22,709 bases of DNA, from positions 1 to 22,709 of the forward strand of contig JAEWBE010000021.1 in assembly GCA_023391275.1 (NCBI GenBank). The letters run 5' to 3'. The notes beneath the pieces were generated by a model, which saw only the letters and a list, made by a program, of their open reading frames with translations, was not told where the DNA came from and did not search any database. Source of the stretch: Bacillota bacterium (GTDB taxonomy: Bacteria; Bacillota; Clostridia; Oscillospirales; Acutalibacteraceae). Each line of letters starts with the position of its first letter. The first letter of the stretch is position 1. Both the position numbers and the translations under genes were made by a program. Shown here in pieces: positions 13,896 to 22,611 of the stretch.

Positions 13896-15458
13896 GTGTT
13901 GTTTTTGAATAAGAAAAAGAACAGTAAAATTGCGGCTGTGATAGATATCGGTTCAAACCTGCTGAAGATGCGGATTTCGCAGCTGAAGCGGGGGGAGATC
14001 GTGGATATTGACCGGTTGGAATACCCACTGTGCCTTGGACACGAAGTGTTTACGGATGGAAAAATCAGCTTTGAAAGCCTTCGGGAGCTTTCCAATATTC
14101 TGCGCGGGTACAGCGAAATTATGGCGGAATACGGTGTGGGCCAGTGCAAAGTTGTAGCCACCACGGCTTTGCGCGAAGCAAAAAACCGCTCCTATGTGAT
14201 TGATCAGCTTAAAATTCAAAACGACATGACTGTTCAGGTTTTGGAAGACGATCAGGAAAAAACGCTGATTTACTCTGAAATTCTGGATTCGCTGAAAAAT
14301 ATAGAAGATAAGAAAAATCAGGATGCGCTGATTTCCTATATTGGCGCAGGCACGATCGGATTTTCCGTGTACGACGGCAGGCGCATGATTTTTTCTCAGA
14401 ATATCCCGATGGGTGCATTAAAGCTGCATGATATGCTGGGAAGCATTCAGGAGCAGACGGATGATTTTTATACGGTCGTGGAAGAATATCTCGATTCCAT
14501 CATCGGGCATATCTCAATTCCGATCAATAAAGGAATCGTTTCCAATCTGATTTTAACCGGTAATGAAATTCAGTTGATTGCAAAAATCTGCGGTGTGGAA
14601 CCGGACAGCGGCAGATATACGATTCCCGCGCACATTATTTCGGATTTATTTACTCGAATCCGCTCCCTGTCCCAGGAAAAAATCAGCATACAATACGGCA
14701 TCACCGAAGAAACCGCCGAGTTGCTGTATTCCGCCCTGGCAATCTATATCCGCCTGTTCGAATTTACCGCTTCAGATGTGATTATTTCGCCGAAAGTGGA
14801 ACTTTGGGACGCGCTGATACGCCAGATGCTTGTGCCCAAAAGCAGTGACGATTATTTTGAACATGTTCGCATCAATTCACTTTCCTGTGCGCAGGCAATT
14901 GCGAAAAATTATAACTGCAATCAGAAGCACGCCGACAACATCAGGAAACTGGCATGCAGAATTTTTGATAAAATGAAAGGCGCGCACGGCCTTGACCACC
15001 GCAAACGGCTTTTGCTGGAACTGGCCGCGATTCTGCACGACTGCGGGCATTATGTTACCGCAAAACAGCACCTTGTCAGCAGTTTTGACTTGATTAAGGA
15101 TATTGATATTTACGGTATGACCGATGAGGAAATGCTGCTTACGGCATATGTTTCGCGTTATAACGAATATGATGTGCCAAATTTTGAAGATGTTGAGTTC
15201 ATCCACCTGAGTGATAAAAACAAACTGATCGTTTCAAAGCTGGTCGCTATTTTCCGCCTTGCAAACGCGCTTGACAAATCGCAGAAACAGAAGCTCAGTG
15301 ATATTAAAGTAAAGCTTGAAAATGACAAGCTGCTGATTACGGCGGAAAGTAATGAGAACATCTACCTGGAAAAGTGGACATTCGAACAGTGCGCACCGTT
15401 TTTTAAAGAAGTTTTCGGATATAATCCGGAGCTGACCGTAAAATCACTGCTGATATAA
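13896..15458 (+). CDS. ppx: Ppx/GppA-family protein with C-terminal HD domain
   Basis: 520 residues. Residues about 11-300 are the actin/Hsp70-like Ppx/GppA domain: AAVIDIGSN (first phosphate loop), VVATTALREAKN and LEDDQEKTLIYS with the Glu region. Residues about 320-500 are an HD domain with GLDHRKRLLLELAAILHDCGHY. Family members remove phosphate from polyphosphate or hydrolyse pppGpp. The second phosphate motif, normally D-I-G-G-G-S-T-E, reads YIGAGTIGF (148-156), without the Asp, Ser or Glu, so activity is uncertain. The start is unclear: GTG at 13896 or TTG at 13899 or 13905, following GAAGGCGG; no ATG is near. ppk1 follows after 25 bp, supporting a polyphosphate role. Confidence 0.85.
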   Translation: MLFLNKKKNSKIAAVIDIGSNLLKMRISQLKRGEIVDIDRLEYPLCLGHEVFTDGKISFESLRELSNILRGYSEIMAEYGVGQCKVVATTALREAKNRSYVIDQLKIQNDMTVQVLEDDQEKTLIYSEILDSLKNIEDKKNQDALISYIGAGTIGFSVYDGRRMIFSQNIPMGALKLHDMLGSIQEQTDDFYTVVEEYLDSIIGHISIPINKGIVSNLILTGNEIQLIAKICGVEPDSGRYTIPAHIISDLFTRIRSLSQEKISIQYGITEETAELLYSALAIYIRLFEFTASDVIISPKVELWDALIRQMLVPKSSDDYFEHVRINSLSCAQAIAKNYNCNQKHADNIRKLACRIFDKMKGAHGLDHRKRLLLELAAILHDCGHYVTAKQHLVSSFDLIKDIDIYGMTDEEMLLTAYVSRYNEYDVPNFEDVEFIHLSDKNKLIVSKLVAIFRLANALDKSQKQKLSDIKVKLENDKLLITAESNENIYLEKWTFEQCAPFFKEVFGYNPELTVKSLLI

Positions 15459-15483
15459 CAACAGATAAAGGTTGCTGGATAAC

Positions 15484-17601
15484 ATGAATGACAAGCCTGA
15501 AAAAATAAAATTTCCTTATATTAACCGTGAACTGAGTTGGATGGATTTTAACGCCCGTGTGTTGGAAGAAGCCTTTGAAAAAGAAAACCCCATTATGGAG
15601 CGTGTCCGTTTTTTGGCTATTACCGCCTCGAATCTGGATGAATTTTTTATGGTGCGCGTCGCCGGAGTGAAGGAGCAGGTAAATTCAAATTATAAAGCGG
15701 AAGACCCGTCGGGCCTTACCCCTGCGAAACTGCTGCCGCTGCTGACGGAAAAAATTCGAATTTTTACTGAAAGGCAATATTCCTGTCTGCACCGCTCCGT
15801 TCTGCCCGCGTTGAAAAAAAACGGAATCCGCTTTTTGCATCCGGATGAAATGAACGAGCAGCAGAAGCGTTTTATTTCCGATTATTTTGATAAAGTGCTG
15901 TTCCCCGTCCTCACTCCGCTGGCGGTTGACACAAGCCGCCCGTTCCCGCTGCTCGCCAATAAAAGCCTGAACCTTGCGGTACGGCTGAAGAAGGAGGAGG
16001 AATCTTATTTCGCCGTGGTTCAGGTTCCATCGATTCTCTCCCGTTTTTTGCAGGTACCCTCGCTTGCGGGCAACACCTATGTTCTTCTGGAAAACGTGAT
16101 CATATATAAATTGGATGAACTGTTTGAACGCAGCGACATCCGTTCCGCCTGTGCGTTCCGTATCACGCGCAATTCCGACCTTGAAATCGATGAAGAGTCG
16201 GAGGATTTGCTGATTGAAATCCAGAAATCAATTAAAAAGCGCAAGCGCGGCAAGCCGGTGCGCCTTGAAATCCTGCAAAAGTGCGACCTGGAAACACGGG
16301 AGTTCCTTGTGGATATTCTTGATATCAGCCCTGACGAAGTGTATGAAGAACCGGGCCCGCTGGATTTAACCTTCTTCGCCCGATTTGCTTCTGTTCCCGA
16401 TTTCGAATCCTTTTGCTTCAAACCCCTTACCCCGGTTTATCCACCCGCCGACTTTTGGGGTTACGAGGATATTTTCACCGCGATCCGCGAAAAAGACCGT
16501 ATGGTACACCATCCCTACGAAAGTTTTGAAACCGTGGTAAACTTTGTCCGGCAAGCCGCGGAGGATGAAAATGTACTTGCGATAAAGCAGACACTCTACC
16601 GCGTGAGCGGGCACTCCCCAATTATTGCCGCGCTGATCAAGGCTGCTGAAAACGGCAAGCAGGTGACGGTTCTTGTGGAATTAAAGGCACGGTTTGATGA
16701 GGAAAATAATATCATCTGGGCTAAAAAGCTGGAGGAAGCGGGCTGCCATGTAATTTACGGCCTGACCGGACTGAAAACGCACTGTAAAATTCTGCTGGTC
16801 GTTCGGCGTGATGAGGACGGAATCCGGCGCTATGTGCACATCGGCACGGGCAACTATAATGATTCCACCGCTAAAATATACACCGATATCGGTGTGTTTA
16901 CCTGTAAAGAGCCCTATGGAATGGATGCATCCTCCCTGTTTAATGTATTGACCGGGTATTCCCTGCCCCCTGAATATAATCGCTTTGTTGTTGCCCCTCA
17001 CGGTATGAGGAGCTTTTTCGAGCGCATGATAGAGAAGGAAATCGATAATGCGGGCCGTGGGCTGCCCTGTGGCATTACAGTAAAGGTAAACTCACTGGTT
17101 GACCCCAGCATGATTGCCTCGCTCTACAGGGCATCTCAGGCCCAGGTACCCGTACGGTTGATCGTAAGAGGGATTTGCTGCCTGATTCCCGGTTTGCCGG
17201 AAATCAGCGAAAACATTACTGTAAACAGTATTATAGGCCGTCAGCTGGAACACAGCCGTATTTTCAGATTTGAAAACGCAGGAAATCCGAAAATTTATAT
17301 GGGAAGCGCCGACTGGATGCAGCGCAACCTTGACCGGCGTGTGGAGCTGGTCTTCCCCATTGAAGACGCCGATTTACGGGAACGTGCATTTCGGATCCTG
17401 GATTTAATGCTGAGCGACAATATTAACACACGCGTCATGCATCCCGACACAACGTACTGCCACATTGATAAACGCGGTAAAGCGCCCTGTGACTGCCAGG
17501 CCGAATTCTGGCATTTAGCACAAAGCGCGGCGGCGGCGCTTGCGGAGCAGGATGAAAGCAAGCCCTTCCGGCCTATTCGAAGCGCGGATTTGATTCGATA
17601 A
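15484..17601 (+). CDS. ppk1: Polyphosphate kinase 1
   Basis: Makes long-chain inorganic polyphosphate from ATP reversibly, through a phosphohistidine. 705 residues, normal for PPK1. The N-terminal domain begins INRELSWMDFNARVLEEA and SNLDEFFMVRVAGVKEQ. The two phospholipase-D-like C-terminal domains carry VHIGTGNYND (His452, position of the autophosphorylated His435 in Escherichia coli) and LEHSRIFRF (His590, E. coli His592), plus MGSADWMQRNLDRRVE. I chose the ATG at 15484; a TTG at 15472 directly abuts the only AAAGG and would add four residues. It is 25 bp after the Ppx-like gene and 36 bp before pfkA, so the three are probably one transcript. Confidence 0.96.
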   Translation: MNDKPEKIKFPYINRELSWMDFNARVLEEAFEKENPIMERVRFLAITASNLDEFFMVRVAGVKEQVNSNYKAEDPSGLTPAKLLPLLTEKIRIFTERQYSCLHRSVLPALKKNGIRFLHPDEMNEQQKRFISDYFDKVLFPVLTPLAVDTSRPFPLLANKSLNLAVRLKKEEESYFAVVQVPSILSRFLQVPSLAGNTYVLLENVIIYKLDELFERSDIRSACAFRITRNSDLEIDEESEDLLIEIQKSIKKRKRGKPVRLEILQKCDLETREFLVDILDISPDEVYEEPGPLDLTFFARFASVPDFESFCFKPLTPVYPPADFWGYEDIFTAIREKDRMVHHPYESFETVVNFVRQAAEDENVLAIKQTLYRVSGHSPIIAALIKAAENGKQVTVLVELKARFDEENNIIWAKKLEEAGCHVIYGLTGLKTHCKILLVVRRDEDGIRRYVHIGTGNYNDSTAKIYTDIGVFTCKEPYGMDASSLFNVLTGYSLPPEYNRFVVAPHGMRSFFERMIEKEIDNAGRGLPCGITVKVNSLVDPSMIASLYRASQAQVPVRLIVRGICCLIPGLPEISENITVNSIIGRQLEHSRIFRFENAGNPKIYMGSADWMQRNLDRRVELVFPIEDADLRERAFRILDLMLSDNINTRVMHPDTTYCHIDKRGKAPCDCQAEFWHLAQSAAAALAEQDESKPFRPIRSADLIR

Positions 17602-17637
17602 CAGATGGCTTAAATCAAGGAAATGAGAGTGGAAGAT

Positions 17638-18714
17638 ATGAAAAGAATCGGTATTCTAACCAGCGGAGGCGACTGTCAGGGCTTAAACGCGGCCATCCGC
17701 GGCGTGGCGAAGGCACTTTATGTACAGTTTGGCGACGAGGTTGATATTTACGGTATCAACGACGGATATCGCGGTCTGATCGAAGGGAACTACAAACGGA
17801 TGAAACCTTCGGACTTCTCAGGGATCCTCACGCTGGGCGGCACTATTCTGGGTACCTCGCGCCAGCCGTTCAAACTGATGCGCATAGTCGATGAAAACAG
17901 CGTTGACAAAGTAAAAAGCATGAAGGACAACTATAAAAAAATGAAGCTGGACTGCCTTGTGATACTGGGTGGAAACGGAACGCATAAAACTGCAAATCTG
18001 CTGAGCGAAGAAGGGCTGAATGTGGTCACCCTGCCCAAGACAATCGACAACGATGTTTGGGGTACGGAGATGAGTTTTGGCTTTAGCAGCGCAGTCGAAA
18101 TTGCCACCAATGTGCTGGACTGCATTCATACCACTGCCACTTCGCACGGCAGAGTATTTATCGTGGAAATTATGGGGCACAAGGCCGGCTGGCTGACGCT
18201 TCACGCGGGAATATCCGGCGGAGCGGATGTGATTCTGCTGCCTGAAATTCCATATAGCATTGAAGAGATTGTAAAAACGCTGAATCAGCGAAATAAAGAA
18301 GGAAAGCGCTTCTCCATTTTGGCTGTGGCCGAAGGCGCAATTTCCCGTGAAGAATCGAAAATGAGCAAAAAAGAATTTAAAACCGCACGCAGCGCAATGC
18401 AGTATCCGTCTATTTCCTACCGGCTTGCGCAGGAAATCGGTGAAAAAACCGGTCAGGAAATCCGGGTTACCGTCCCGGGCCATTTTCCGCGCGGCGGCAG
18501 CCCCTGCCCCTATGACCGTTTGCTCGCAACCCGCTTTGGCGCGGCTGCTGCGGAACTGATTACCCAGAAAAATTATGGCAGCATGGTTGCGCTGCAAAAC
18601 GGTGCGATCGTTCCTGTTCCTCTGGGCGAGGTGGCAGGCAAGCTGAAAGGGGTGCCTGTCGGCAGCGATATTATACAGACAGCGCGTAATATTGGAATCA
18701 GCTTTGGTAATTGA
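17638..18714 (+). CDS. pfkA: 6-phosphofructokinase (PfkA superfamily, mixed-signature type)
   Basis: Phosphorylates fructose 6-phosphate to the 1,6-bisphosphate, the committing step of glycolysis. 358 residues, longer than the 320 of E. coli PfkA and close to the group III enzymes. Motifs: ILTSGGDCQGLNAAIRG (donor binding), GGTILGTSR, ILGGNGTHKTA (N113, G114), LPKTIDND with Lys134 and catalytic Asp137, and IMGHKAGWL. Gly at 114 (E. coli Gly104) is typical of ATP-dependent enzymes, while Lys134 (E. coli Gly124) is seen in pyrophosphate-dependent and group III enzymes. Asn113 replaces the Mg-binding Asp103. ATP use is my guess. Start at the ATG 17638 (GAGAGTGG upstream); ATG 17623 has too close a ribosome site. 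Last enzyme of the ppx-ppk1 operon. Confidence 0.92.
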   Translation: MKRIGILTSGGDCQGLNAAIRGVAKALYVQFGDEVDIYGINDGYRGLIEGNYKRMKPSDFSGILTLGGTILGTSRQPFKLMRIVDENSVDKVKSMKDNYKKMKLDCLVILGGNGTHKTANLLSEEGLNVVTLPKTIDNDVWGTEMSFGFSSAVEIATNVLDCIHTTATSHGRVFIVEIMGHKAGWLTLHAGISGGADVILLPEIPYSIEEIVKTLNQRNKEGKRFSILAVAEGAISREESKMSKKEFKTARSAMQYPSISYRLAQEIGEKTGQEIRVTVPGHFPRGGSPCPYDRLLATRFGAAAAELITQKNYGSMVALQNGAIVPVPLGEVAGKLKGVPVGSDIIQTARNIGISFGN

Positions 18715-18734
18715 CACGAAAGAAGGAGAATCTT

Positions 18735-18950
18735 ATGAAAATGGATCATGTTAACCTAAAGGCTTTGGTTCGGATAATCACCATAATCGGCGCCATTTTG
18801 ACTGTACTGACTTTAATTGCCTCGGCAATAAGCGGGTGGCTGATTTTTAAGTGGATTCGATATCTTGACGCAGCCCGCAAAGCAATGCCAAAGATGGAAA
18901 AGGCCGCTGATCTCTATATGGAGGACAGGGCAAATAAAACAAAACAATAA
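18735..18950 (+). CDS. Small single-span membrane protein, unknown function
   Basis: 71 residues, preceded by AGAAGGAG 6 nt before the ATG and ended by a terminator that begins at its stop codon. One hydrophobic segment (about 9-35, IITIIGAILTVLTLIA then GWLIF) is followed by a charged tail with KMEKAADLYMEDRANK, predicted cytoplasmic. It is 20 bp after pfkA and probably the last gene of that operon. I do not recognise a family; a DUF-type clostridial membrane protein is likely. Confidence 0.75.
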   Translation: MKMDHVNLKALVRIITIIGAILTVLTLIASAISGWLIFKWIRYLDAARKAMPKMEKAADLYMEDRANKTKQ

Positions 18951-18997
18951 AAAATCCCCTGTTGTAATTGGAATAAACTTTACAACAGGGGATTTTT
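18951..18997. terminator. Bidirectional terminator between the pfkA operon and the hydrolase gene
   Basis: AAAATCCCCTGTTGTAA pairs perfectly with TTACAACAGGGGATTTT (17 bp) around a 12-nt loop. The A/T ends supply T tracts in both directions, and the left-moving gene's stop codon (18996-18998) lies inside its outer end. Confidence 0.92.
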
Positions 18998-19805
18998 AAT
19001 ATTCAAATTTGAAAAGCTCACCCATCCACTCTGTGCAAAGGCCAAACCACGTGGCACAATGGGGGTTTTTACTGTCCACCTCCGCACTGCACATGGACTG
19101 CCCATGCGCACCGTTTGGGTAAACATGGCATTCGAAAGGAATATGGTTTTTCTGAAGCGCAGCGGCGAACATCAGGGTATTTTCAACCGGCACAGTTTCA
19201 TCCTCCACGGTATGCCATAAAAAAGCGGGAGGCGTTGCGGAACTGACCTGATTTTCGAGCGAAAAAATCCCGGTGCTTTCCGGGTCCCGTTTGCCCCCGG
19301 TTAAGCAGTCAATCGACCCGCGATGAGCAAATTCCCCCGCCGTAATGACAGGATAACACAAAACCATGGCATTGGGTCTGTTCTGCCCGTCTTTCGTGTC
19401 TATCTTCTCTTTCAAGGCAGGACTGTCCCATAAAGTGCCCACAGAGGCTGCCACATGTGCTCCTGCTGAAAATCCGCAGACGGCAATCTGATTTGGTATA
19501 ATCCCCCAATTTTCACAGTTTTCCCGTATTTTCATGATGGACCGGGAAATATCGATAAGCGGACGCATGTCCGTTGCTTCCTCGTTAATAGAATAATATA
19601 AAATAAAAACATTATATCCGTGTGAAAAAAAGGCGAATGCAGGAGGGTCCGCTTCCCGGGCCGAAAGAAACTCATAGCCTCCTCCGGGGCAGACCACAAC
19701 GCAGGGACGTAAAAAGCGGTTTGGCATTTCCTCACTTTTTTCATGCAGATATCCAATCAACTTTGCTGTACTGTCGGGATTTGGATTCAGATCAATCGTT
19801 ATCAT
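18996..19805 (-). CDS. Alpha/beta hydrolase, acetyl-esterase/xylanase-accessory type
   Basis: 269 residues. Marks of the fold: CPGGGYEFLS (oxyanion-hole segment, in place of HGGG), CGFSAGAHVAAS with the nucleophilic Ser in G-x-S-x-G, TVEDETVPVENT with the acid Asp, and GAHGQSM with the His. The closest type I know is the BD-FAE/acetyl-xylan esterase-like group acting on short acyl esters, often on sugars. No signal peptide is seen, so it is cytosolic. Starting at the ATG at 19805 gives a ribosome site (GGAGTG) 8 nt upstream; an upstream start at 19856 would add 17 poorly fitting residues. It follows the comEA-like gene by 72 bp and may share its transcript. Confidence 0.87.
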   Translation of the reverse strand: MITIDLNPNPDSTAKLIGYLHEKSEEMPNRFLRPCVVVCPGGGYEFLSAREADPPAFAFFSHGYNVFILYYSINEEATDMRPLIDISRSIMKIRENCENWGIIPNQIAVCGFSAGAHVAASVGTLWDSPALKEKIDTKDGQNRPNAMVLCYPVITAGEFAHRGSIDCLTGGKRDPESTGIFSLENQVSSATPPAFLWHTVEDETVPVENTLMFAAALQKNHIPFECHVYPNGAHGQSMCSAEVDSKNPHCATWFGLCTEWMGELFKFEY

Positions 19806-19877
19806 TATGAATACACTCCGTTTTTTAGTTGATATGTAAAATTCAGCTGCATCCAAGCGCCGGGGAATCTTCCTTTT

Positions 19878-20318
19878 CTACCCGATCGTAACCGAATTCT
19901 GAAGCTTTGCAAAAGTTTTATCCCCAATGCCGGAAACATTTTTCAGTTGATCAATGGATTTAAAGCCGCCGTTCTTCTCGCGGTAATCCACAATGCGCTG
20001 TGCCATGACCTCACCAATGCCATCGAGCCCGTCACTGAGCTGCTGCGCTGTGGCGGTATTGATATTGATTTTGCCATTTGAAGAATTCCGCGCTGCCTGA
20101 GAGGCCGCGCTTGACGAGCTATTTATTACAGCACCGGAAGCCGCGGGAACACGAGGTATGTACTCCTCATTGGAAGAGGGCGAAGACTCATCAGTCGATA
20201 CGGTGATACCGGACAGAGACACATCCGGAACATAGAAAGCATTGTATCCGATAATCAGTGCGCAAAGCACCGCCGCGATTACAATAAGATACCGCACATG
20301 CAAAGATTCCTGTTCCAT
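19878..20318 (-). CDS. comEA: ComEA-like membrane-anchored helix-hairpin-helix protein
   Basis: 146 residues. An N-terminal membrane anchor (about 9-30), a Ser/Ala/Asn-rich linker (about 40-80), then a tandem helix-hairpin-helix domain (about 82-146): INTATAQQLSDGLDGIGEVMAQRIVDYR and FKSIDQLKNVSGIGDKTFAKL. ComEA binds double-stranded DNA outside the cell during natural transformation. The SLBB domain present between anchor and HhH in Bacillus ComEA is missing and replaced by the short linker, which is common in clostridial versions. No comEB/comEC gene is in the window, so competence is not shown. It is separated from the HAD gene by only 8 bp. Confidence 0.85.
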   Translation of the reverse strand: MEQESLHVRYLIVIAAVLCALIIGYNAFYVPDVSLSGITVSTDESSPSSNEEYIPRVPAASGAVINSSSSAASQAARNSSNGKININTATAQQLSDGLDGIGEVMAQRIVDYREKNGGFKSIDQLKNVSGIGDKTFAKLQNSVTIG

Positions 20319-20326
20319 TTGAAAGC

Positions 20327-21133
20327 CTACTTCTGTTCAATATATTCAATCAAATCCGCAACCGCGCCGTCGTCGCAGCTGCACACAACTAAATCCGCGT
20401 GCTGTTTCAGGTCATCCGGCGCGTTCTCAGGCATCACAGCAAAGCCCGCCGCCGCCAAAAGCTCCACATCATTGTAATAATCGCCGATGGCATAAACCTG
20501 ATCGATGGAAAAACCGCAAATGCTGATAAGTTCTTTTAAAGCACAGCCTTTGTTCGCACAAGCCGGAAGCATTTCCAGATAATTTAGGTTTGACGGAACA
20601 AACCGCACATCTTTGTGCTCAAAGGTACCCATAAAAGCGATGATGTCCCGAATGACATCGGCTTCATCTGCAATAAGAGCCTTGCAGAGCGGGTGACCGC
20701 CAAAAACTGTGATATCGTCGTCGTTAATCTCAATTCCTTCCCGCGTAAGATGCTTTACAATATATTCATTGCTGTGCACTACGCGGAGCTCCGTTGTATC
20801 ATAAACTTCAATTCCGGTGTCAGGGAACCGTTCACGAATAAGCCTTACGCACTCCACCGCACTTTCCCGTTCCATTGGCTTGCTCCAAAGTATTTTTTGG
20901 GAAGAAAAATCATAAATGACGGTGCCATTCAAAATCACACTGGGATTGTTAGGTGCAACCGCTGCGAAATACTGCGCACCCGCCTGCAGAGAACGCCCGG
21001 TGGCAACCGCAAAATGCCCGCCCCCGCGCTTAAAACGTTCAATTGCCTCCCGATTCCGTTCTGATACCGTAAAATTCCGGTCGATGAGCGTACCGTCAAG
21101 ATCCGATATGACAAGAGTATTTTTGAAATTCAA
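20327..21133 (-). CDS. Cof-type HAD-IIB phosphatase
   Basis: 268 residues, cytosolic. HAD motifs are all present: ISDLDGTLID (nucleophile and acid Asp), VATGRS, the Lys of ANKGCALKEL and AIGDYYNDVEL. The type IIB cap lies between motifs II and III (about 85-190). Members dephosphorylate sugar phosphates, nucleotides or cofactors such as FMN; the substrate cannot be told. The start codon is TTG, supported by a strong AAGGAGG 6 nt upstream that overlaps the rluD stop. The gene sits in the lspA-rluD-HAD-comEA operon. Confidence 0.93.
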   Translation of the reverse strand: MNFKNTLVISDLDGTLIDRNFTVSERNREAIERFKRGGGHFAVATGRSLQAGAQYFAAVAPNNPSVILNGTVIYDFSSQKILWSKPMERESAVECVRLIRERFPDTGIEVYDTTELRVVHSNEYIVKHLTREGIEINDDDITVFGGHPLCKALIADEADVIRDIIAFMGTFEHKDVRFVPSNLNYLEMLPACANKGCALKELISICGFSIDQVYAIGDYYNDVELLAAAGFAVMPENAPDDLKQHADLVVCSCDDGAVADLIEYIEQK

Positions 21134-21144
21134 AATAGTCCTCC

Positions 21145-22068
21145 TTAACTGCGCCGCAGTTTTTCCAGAAAATCCGTAAAATAAGCCGGAAGATCGCTGC
21201 TGATTTCAATGTAGCGGCCGTCGCGCGGATGCTGAAAACCGATTACCCGGGCATGCAGGCACTGCCCATTCAGGTTTGGAACCGGCTTTTTGGGCCCGTA
21301 TACGCAGTCACCCGCGACAGGATGCCCCAAATATGCCATATGAACCCGAATCTGGTGCGTACGGCCCGTTTCCAGCCTGCATTGAACATGTGTAAAGCTG
21401 TTATACCTTGCAATCACATGATAGTGCGTGACCGCATTTCTGGAGTTTTTTTGCGTAACCGCCATTTTCTTACGGTCAACGGGATGGCGGCCAATCGGCG
21501 CATCCACAGTGCCGTCATCCTCTTTCAGATTTCCATGCACCACTGCTTCATACACGCGTGTAAAGCTGTGTGCCTTTATTTGTGCAGCCAAGCTCTGATG
21601 GGCAAAATCATTTTTGGCTACAATCAGCAGCCCACTCGTGTCTTTATCAATCCGGTGAACAATACCGGGGCGAATCACCCCGTTGATTCCGGAGAGCGAG
21701 GCGCCGCAATGCGCCAAAAGCGCGTTGACCAGCGTACCGTCACGGTTGCCGGCGGCCGGGTGAACCACCATGCCCTTGGGTTTATTCACAACCAGCAGGT
21801 CGTCGTCCTCATACATGATTTCAAGCGGAATTTCCTGCGGCTGAGCAGCAAGGCTGACCGGCTCCGGCAGCGTCAGGTCAATACAGTCGCCCTCGGTGCC
21901 CTTGTAGCTTTTGCTCAGTGCCTTTCCTCCGGATGAAACAAGTCCTTCCGCAATCAGCTTTTCCGCCGCCGAGCGGGTGATATCCTGCACCTTCAGACTG
22001 ATCAGCTTATCCAGCCTTACACCGGCATCCTCAGGCGCAAGGATTAGCTTTATATACTGAGTACTCAT
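21145..22068 (-). CDS. rluD: RluA/RluD-family 23S rRNA pseudouridine synthase
   Basis: 307 residues. Residues about 12-75 are an S4 RNA-binding domain (RLDKLISLKVQDITRSAAEK). The catalytic domain follows with DDLLVVNKPKGMVVHP, the active-site loop VHRIDKDTSG (catalytic Asp141) and RLETGRTHQIRVHMAYLGHP. It converts uridines to pseudouridine in 23S rRNA; RluD (helix 69) is the best guess because lspA-rluD pairs are widespread in Firmicutes. The ATG overlaps the lspA stop by 4 bp, indicating translational coupling, and no strong ribosome site precedes it. Confidence 0.94.
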   Translation of the reverse strand: MSTQYIKLILAPEDAGVRLDKLISLKVQDITRSAAEKLIAEGLVSSGGKALSKSYKGTEGDCIDLTLPEPVSLAAQPQEIPLEIMYEDDDLLVVNKPKGMVVHPAAGNRDGTLVNALLAHCGASLSGINGVIRPGIVHRIDKDTSGLLIVAKNDFAHQSLAAQIKAHSFTRVYEAVVHGNLKEDDGTVDAPIGRHPVDRKKMAVTQKNSRNAVTHYHVIARYNSFTHVQCRLETGRTHQIRVHMAYLGHPVAGDCVYGPKKPVPNLNGQCLHARVIGFQHPRDGRYIEISSDLPAYFTDFLEKLRRS

Positions 22069-22544
22069 TTCGTGTGCAGAACCCGTTCCACATTTTTATC
22101 CCTCTCAGCATAAAACAGGAGATGGATCATCAAAAATATAGTCCCGACAGTAACGCAGCAATCCGCAAAATTAAAAATCGGCGGAAAAAAGGAAACGCTG
22201 ATATAATCCACGACAAAGCTGTACCGGATACGGTCAAGCATGTTCCCGATACCGCCCCCGACAATAAGAATCGAAGCCGCATAAGAAAAAAATTCATGCC
22301 GTGTATAGCGGAACATAGCGATAATAATCGCAAGCGAGATCAGCGAAGTCATTGCGACAAAAAACCATTTCTGATTTTGCAGCATGCCAAACGCCGCGCC
22401 CCTGTTCTCCAAATAAATAAAATTTAAAAACCCGGGGATGGCCGTGATTTTCCCAACCGGTTTCAGATTTTGTATCACCAGGAATTTTAAGATCTGATCG
22501 ACCGCGACTGCCACAGCGGACAGCAGCAATGCGATAATTGCCAT
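22065..22544 (-). CDS. lspA: Lipoprotein signal peptidase (signal peptidase II)
   Basis: Cleaves the signal peptide of lipid-modified prolipoproteins in the cytoplasmic membrane. 159 residues with four hydrophobic helices. NRGAAFG, GNMLDRIRYSFVVDYI (catalytic Asp113) and FNFADC (catalytic Asp128) are the conserved blocks; the aspartate pair matches the family dyad. The start at 22544 (MAIIALLL) has AAGGGGGAC about 8 nt upstream; an in-frame upstream start at 22604 would add 20 charged residues before helix 1 and run into the ileS terminator. First gene of the leftward operon. Confidence 0.95.
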   Translation of the reverse strand: MAIIALLLSAVAVAVDQILKFLVIQNLKPVGKITAIPGFLNFIYLENRGAAFGMLQNQKWFFVAMTSLISLAIIIAMFRYTRHEFFSYAASILIVGGGIGNMLDRIRYSFVVDYISVSFFPPIFNFADCCVTVGTIFLMIHLLFYAERDKNVERVLHTK

Positions 22545-22570
22545 TTGAGATGTCCCCCTTCTCCTGTCAG

Positions 22571-22601
22571 ATAAAGAAAGGGCGAACACATGGCCCGCCC
22601 T
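22571..22601 (-). terminator. Terminator between ileS and lspA
   Basis: Read leftward: AGGGCG, an 11-nt loop, CGCCCT, then TTCTTTAT. The 6-bp stem and T-rich tail support a moderate terminator after ileS, leaving only about 30 bp before lspA. Confidence 0.6.
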
Positions 22602-22611
22602 CAAAATTTAA

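Noticed and set aside
17818..18717. A 299-codon minus-strand open frame across pfkA
   Set aside because: It lies antisense to a clear phosphofructokinase, has an unlikely amino-acid composition and no family motif.
21229..21936. A 235-codon plus-strand open frame across the pseudouridine synthase gene
   Set aside because: Antisense shadow of a complete RluD-family gene; no ribosome site or recognisable domain.
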